Positions 3,007-5,535 of a stretch of 5,535 nucleotides of DNA are shown in pieces. The DNA is from JAVBMB01 sp031552995 (GTDB lineage: Bacteria > Bacillota > Clostridia > Oscillospirales > Butyricicoccaceae): positions 1 through 5,535 of the forward strand of contig JAVBMB010000030.1 in assembly GCA_031552995.1 (NCBI GenBank). Direction: 5' to 3'. The notes under the pieces were generated by a model. The model ran no database searches and was not told the DNA's origin. It saw only the letters and a program-made list of their open reading frames with translations. The stretch's first letter is position 1. Each line of letters opens with the position of its first letter. The position numbers were made by a program, and so were the translations under genes.

Positions 3007-5442
3007 ATGAAAAACGCCGTCAAAGAGGAAAAAATCCTCTATAATATACCGATTCTCGCCATGCGGGGGATAACTGTGTTTCCCGGGGCCTTGTTTCACT
3101 TCGATGTAGGGCGCAAGCGGTCGGTAAAAGCTCTGGAAAAGGCAATGAACAGCGGTCAGCGCATCTTTCTTGTCACTCAAAGGGAGAGTAAAACCGACGA
3201 GCCGGAGCTTGATGATCTCTATGACATCGGTACATATTGCAACGTCCGCCAGGTTCTCAAAATACCGGGAGACAGCGTCCGTGTTCTTGTCGAGGGCATC
3301 AGCCGCGGACGCATAGATTCGCAGGTGCTCGCCGACCCCTATATGGCCGGCGATATTCAGCTTATCGACACCGTGGAGCCGCAAAGGCTGACAAAGCGCG
3401 ACATCGCCATGATAAGGAATGTTCAGGAGCTGTTTCTCGAATACACAGCCCTTGCCCCGCGCATCACGGAGGATATAATTCTAAACGTGATGAACAACGA
3501 GGGCATGGGTTATATCTGCGACCACATCGCGCAGAATATTCAGCTCAAATATACCGAAAAGCAGCTGATTCTCGAGGAAGTCGACGCCCGCCGCCGCATG
3601 ACGCAGCTCATAAAGATACTTATGAGCGAAATCGAAATACTCGAGCTCGAGCAGGAACTGCAGGAAAAAGTAAAGGAGCAAATCGACAAAAACCAGCGGG
3701 ACTATTACCTGCGCGAGCAAGCTAAGCTGATAAACGAGGAGCTTGGCGACGGTGAGGACACTGCCGGCGAGGGGCAGGAGTATGTCGAAAAAATCCGCAA
3801 ACTGCGCCTCGATTCCGACTCTGAGGAAAAGCTGATACGCGAGGCCCGCCGCCTGTCGCGCATGCAGTCGTCATCGCCCGAAAGCGGCGTCATACGCACG
3901 TATCTCGACACATGTATCGACCTGCCGTGGAATACCTTCACAAGAGAAAACGGCGACATTGCCAGGGCCGCCGCCATCCTTGAGGCCGACCATTACGGCA
4001 TGGACAAGGTCAAGGAGCGGATATTGGAATTTTTCGCGGTCAAAGGCCTGACAAACAGTGTCAAGGGGCAGATTATCTGCCTTGTCGGCCCTCCGGGCGT
4101 CGGCAAAACCTCTGTCGCCCGCTCTATAGCGCGCAGCATGGGGCGCAACTACGCAAGGCTGTCACTGGGCGGCGTGCGCGATGAGGCCGATATCCGAGGC
4201 CATCGCAAAACGTATATCGGCGCCATGCCGGGACGCATTGTCACGGCGCTGCGTCAGGCAAAAAGCCGCAACTGCCTCATTCTCATTGACGAAATCGACA
4301 AGCTCGGCAGCGATTACAAGGGCGACCCGTCTTCCGCGCTGCTTGAGGTGTTTGACAGCGAGCAAAATCAGGCGTTTCGAGACCACTATATCGAGCTTCC
4401 GTTTGATTTGTCCGACGTTCTGTTCATAACAACGGCCAACGATATGGACAGTATTCCGCAGCCGCTGCTCGACCGTATGGAGGTAATATCGCTCGGAGGG
4501 TACACCGACGAGGAAAAGGCTGAAATCGCCAGGCGTCACCTGATGCCCAAGCAGCTTAAAAAACACGGGCTCAAGGCGTCGAACTTCCGCCTGGGCGACG
4601 ATGCGCTGCGACTTATCATCAACTCATATACCAGGGAAGCCGGCGTGCGCGAGCTCGAACGACAGCTCGCCAGGCTGTGCCGAAAGACCGCAAGGTATAT
4701 AACCGAAACCGGCAAAAAAACGCTTGCCTTCACGGCGGATAATCTGCCGAAATACCTCGGTACGCCTAAGTTCAAGCAGGATCTTCGCGAAAAAGCGCCG
4801 GAATGCGGCGTCGTCAACGGTCTGGCGTGGACGCAGTCGGGCGGCGACATGCTTGAAGTCGAATGCAGCCTTGTCCCCGGCAAGGGGCAGGTCGAGCTTA
4901 CCGGCAACCTCGGTGATGTGATGAAGGAAAGCGCCCGCGCCGCCATGACTTATCTGCGCAGCCGCGTCACTGAGTTCGGCTTGCCGCCGGATTTTCATTC
5001 GGCAAACGACATCCATATACATTTTCCCGAGGGTGCCGTACCCAAAGACGGCCCGTCGGCCGGCATTACGACGGCTACCGCCATATTTTCGGCTGTTATG
5101 GCGCGTCCGGTGCCAAAGGATATCGCCATGACGGGTGAAATCACTTTGCGCGGCAGGGTGCTGCCGATTGGCGGCCTTAAAGAAAAAACAATGGCCGCCT
5201 GCCGCAACGGCGTAAAAACCGTAATCATTCCGGATGAGAACCGGCCGGACCTCGACGATATCGACCAAAAGGTGCGCGAAAAGCTGTGTTTCCGCTTTGT
5301 CAGCCATATGGATGAAGTAATCGGCCTGCTGTTCGGCGCCGACGGATTGCAGCCTTCGGGGATACCTGACGAGGCGGCGATTTCGCCGCACAAGAATATA
5401 ATTCTGCCGGCAGTGCAGCCGGCAGCCACGGTACGGCAATGA
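3007..5442 (+). CDS. lon: ATP-dependent protease Lon (LonA type)
   Basis: Lon is a cytoplasmic homohexamer that unfolds and degrades misfolded and short-lived regulatory proteins, with ATPase and peptidase on one chain (peptidase family S16). The 811 residues show the LonA order. The N-terminal substrate-binding domain (about 12-205) starts with IPILAMRGITVFPG. A helical coiled-coil linker (about 185-260) contains YYLREQ (233-238). The AAA+ module (about 305-585) has Walker A GPPGVGKT (361-368), pore loop Tyr403 (KTYIGAMPGR), Walker B LILIDEIDK (Asp428, Glu429), Arg490 in LLDRMEVI, and sensor 2 Arg548. The protease domain has the dyad Ser684 (in KDGPSAG) and Lys727 (in GGLKEK), 43 residues apart as in E. 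coli Lon. A tail of about 30 Pro/Ala-rich residues follows. lon has its own promoter and overlaps ysxC. No lonB paralogue lies between clpX and lon, unlike in B. subtilis. Confidence 0.98.
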   Translation: MKNAVKEEKILYNIPILAMRGITVFPGALFHFDVGRKRSVKALEKAMNSGQRIFLVTQRESKTDEPELDDLYDIGTYCNVRQVLKIPGDSVRVLVEGISRGRIDSQVLADPYMAGDIQLIDTVEPQRLTKRDIAMIRNVQELFLEYTALAPRITEDIILNVMNNEGMGYICDHIAQNIQLKYTEKQLILEEVDARRRMTQLIKILMSEIEILELEQELQEKVKEQIDKNQRDYYLREQAKLINEELGDGEDTAGEGQEYVEKIRKLRLDSDSEEKLIREARRLSRMQSSSPESGVIRTYLDTCIDLPWNTFTRENGDIARAAAILEADHYGMDKVKERILEFFAVKGLTNSVKGQIICLVGPPGVGKTSVARSIARSMGRNYARLSLGGVRDEADIRGHRKTYIGAMPGRIVTALRQAKSRNCLILIDEIDKLGSDYKGDPSSALLEVFDSEQNQAFRDHYIELPFDLSDVLFITTANDMDSIPQPLLDRMEVISLGGYTDEEKAEIARRHLMPKQLKKHGLKASNFRLGDDALRLIINSYTREAGVRELERQLARLCRKTARYITETGKKTLAFTADNLPKYLGTPKFKQDLREKAPECGVVNGLAWTQSGGDMLEVECSLVPGKGQVELTGNLGDVMKESARAAMTYLRSRVTEFGLPPDFHSANDIHIHFPEGAVPKDGPSAGITTATAIFSAVMARPVPKDIAMTGEITLRGRVLPIGGLKEKTMAACRNGVKTVIIPDENRPDLDDIDQKVREKLCFRFVSHMDEVIGLLFGADGLQPSGIPDEAAISPHKNIILPAVQPAATVRQ
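3024..3040 (+). other. Small hairpin in the first codons of lon
   Basis: AGAGGA (3024-3029) and TCCTCT (3035-3040) are perfect 6-bp arms around an AAAAA loop, at codons 6-12 of lon. CCTC (3036-3039) can also pair with GAGG (2998-3001) of the lon Shine-Dalgarno, so the 3' arm has two possible partners. It could tune initiation, or it may simply reflect the codons for KEEKIL. Confidence 0.25.
5404..5425 (+). other. Hairpin at the 3' end of lon, just before the ysxC start
   Basis: CTGCCGG (5404-5410) and CCGGCAG (5419-5425) form a perfect 7-bp GC-rich stem with an 8-base loop, ending 13 bases before the ysxC ATG. GCCGGCAG also occurs as a direct repeat (5406-5413, 5418-5425), and CTGCCGGCAG (5404-5413) is itself palindromic. 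No T-run follows, so it is not a terminator. It lies where a ysxC Shine-Dalgarno would be expected. Confidence 0.35.
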
Positions 5443-5535
5443 GTATAGACATCACTCGAGCCGTGTTTGTGCGCAGCGCTGCCGATGAGAGCGGGTTCCC
5501 GGCGGACGCCCGCCCGCGCGTCGTGTTCGCCGGAC
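5439..5535 (+). CDS. ysxC: Ribosome biogenesis GTP-binding protein YsxC/EngB, N-terminal fragment
   Basis: Only the first 32 codons and one further base are in the window. The ATG (5439-5441) overlaps the lon stop TGA (5440-5442) in an ATGA junction. The peptide begins MSIDITRAVFVRSA and ends PRVVFAG, which matches the start of YsxC/YihA/EngB proteins. There, a short strand with a Pro and hydrophobic residues ending in AG leads straight into the G1 P-loop (RSNVGKSS in the family); the window stops at that point. Family members bind GTP and are required for assembly of the large ribosomal subunit. The lon-ysxC pairing is well known in Bacillus and relatives and supports the call. No Shine-Dalgarno is visible upstream, so translation is probably coupled to lon. 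The call rests on a short peptide plus synteny. Confidence 0.85.
   Translation, partial: MSIDITRAVFVRSAADESGFPADARPRVVFAG

Noticed and set aside
3040..3045. TATAAT inside the start of lon
   Set aside because: The matching -35 position (CCGTCA) is poor, and the consensus promoter at 2938-2966 explains lon expression.
4624..5439. Long open frame on the minus strand opposite the 3' part of lon
   Set aside because: It lies wholly opposite a clearly conserved gene, its translation has no recognisable domain, and such antisense frames are common in GC-rich codon usage.
1..5535. A new defence, mobile or biosynthetic system
   Set aside because: All coding space is taken by five well-known housekeeping genes with intact motifs. 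There are no integrase, transposase, repeat-array or foreign-composition signs.

Overview
The window is a protein quality-control locus, all on the + strand: 3' part of tig (trigger factor), complete clpP, clpX and lon, and the first 32 codons of ysxC/engB (ribosome-assembly GTPase). The organism looks like a moderately GC-rich member of the Bacillota, probably class Clostridia. The reasons are the tig-clpP-clpX-lon-ysxC order, the ATGA overlap of lon with ysxC (the lonA-ysxC pair of Bacillus and Clostridia), the purine-rich Shine-Dalgarno sites, and the trigger factor ending in a Lys/Ala/Pro-rich tail. Genus or family cannot be fixed from this sequence alone.

Layout: 1-760 is the end of trigger factor (last residues of the FKBP-like domain, the whole C-terminal chaperone domain, and a basic low-complexity tail), closed by tandem TAA stops. 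764-960 is non-coding; it holds several GC-rich dyads, a plausible clpP promoter and the clpP ribosome binding site. 961-1542 is clpP, followed after 26 bases by clpX (1569-2825); the two are evidently one transcription unit. 2826-3006 is a compact control region: a very strong perfect-palindrome terminator, an operator-like 16-bp dyad, a near-consensus sigma-A promoter, AT-rich repeats at the start site, and a good ribosome binding site for lon. 3007-5442 is lon (LonA type), and ysxC starts inside the lon stop codon and runs off the window.

Functionally, trigger factor meets nascent chains at the ribosome exit tunnel, ClpX unfolds substrates and feeds them into the ClpP barrel, and Lon degrades misfolded and regulatory proteins on its own. 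YsxC/EngB is needed for large ribosomal subunit maturation. All key catalytic residues of ClpP, ClpX and Lon are present, so the genes look intact and ordinary.

I found no mobile element, CRISPR array, tRNA, rRNA or new multi-gene system. The points worth a second look are small: a dnaX-type slippery heptamer in the tig tail, clustered dyads around the clpP promoter, mutually exclusive hairpins in the clpP leader, an unassigned operator-like dyad before lon with no CIRCE or CtsR site, a small hairpin over the clpX Shine-Dalgarno, and a hairpin before the Shine-Dalgarno-less ysxC start.
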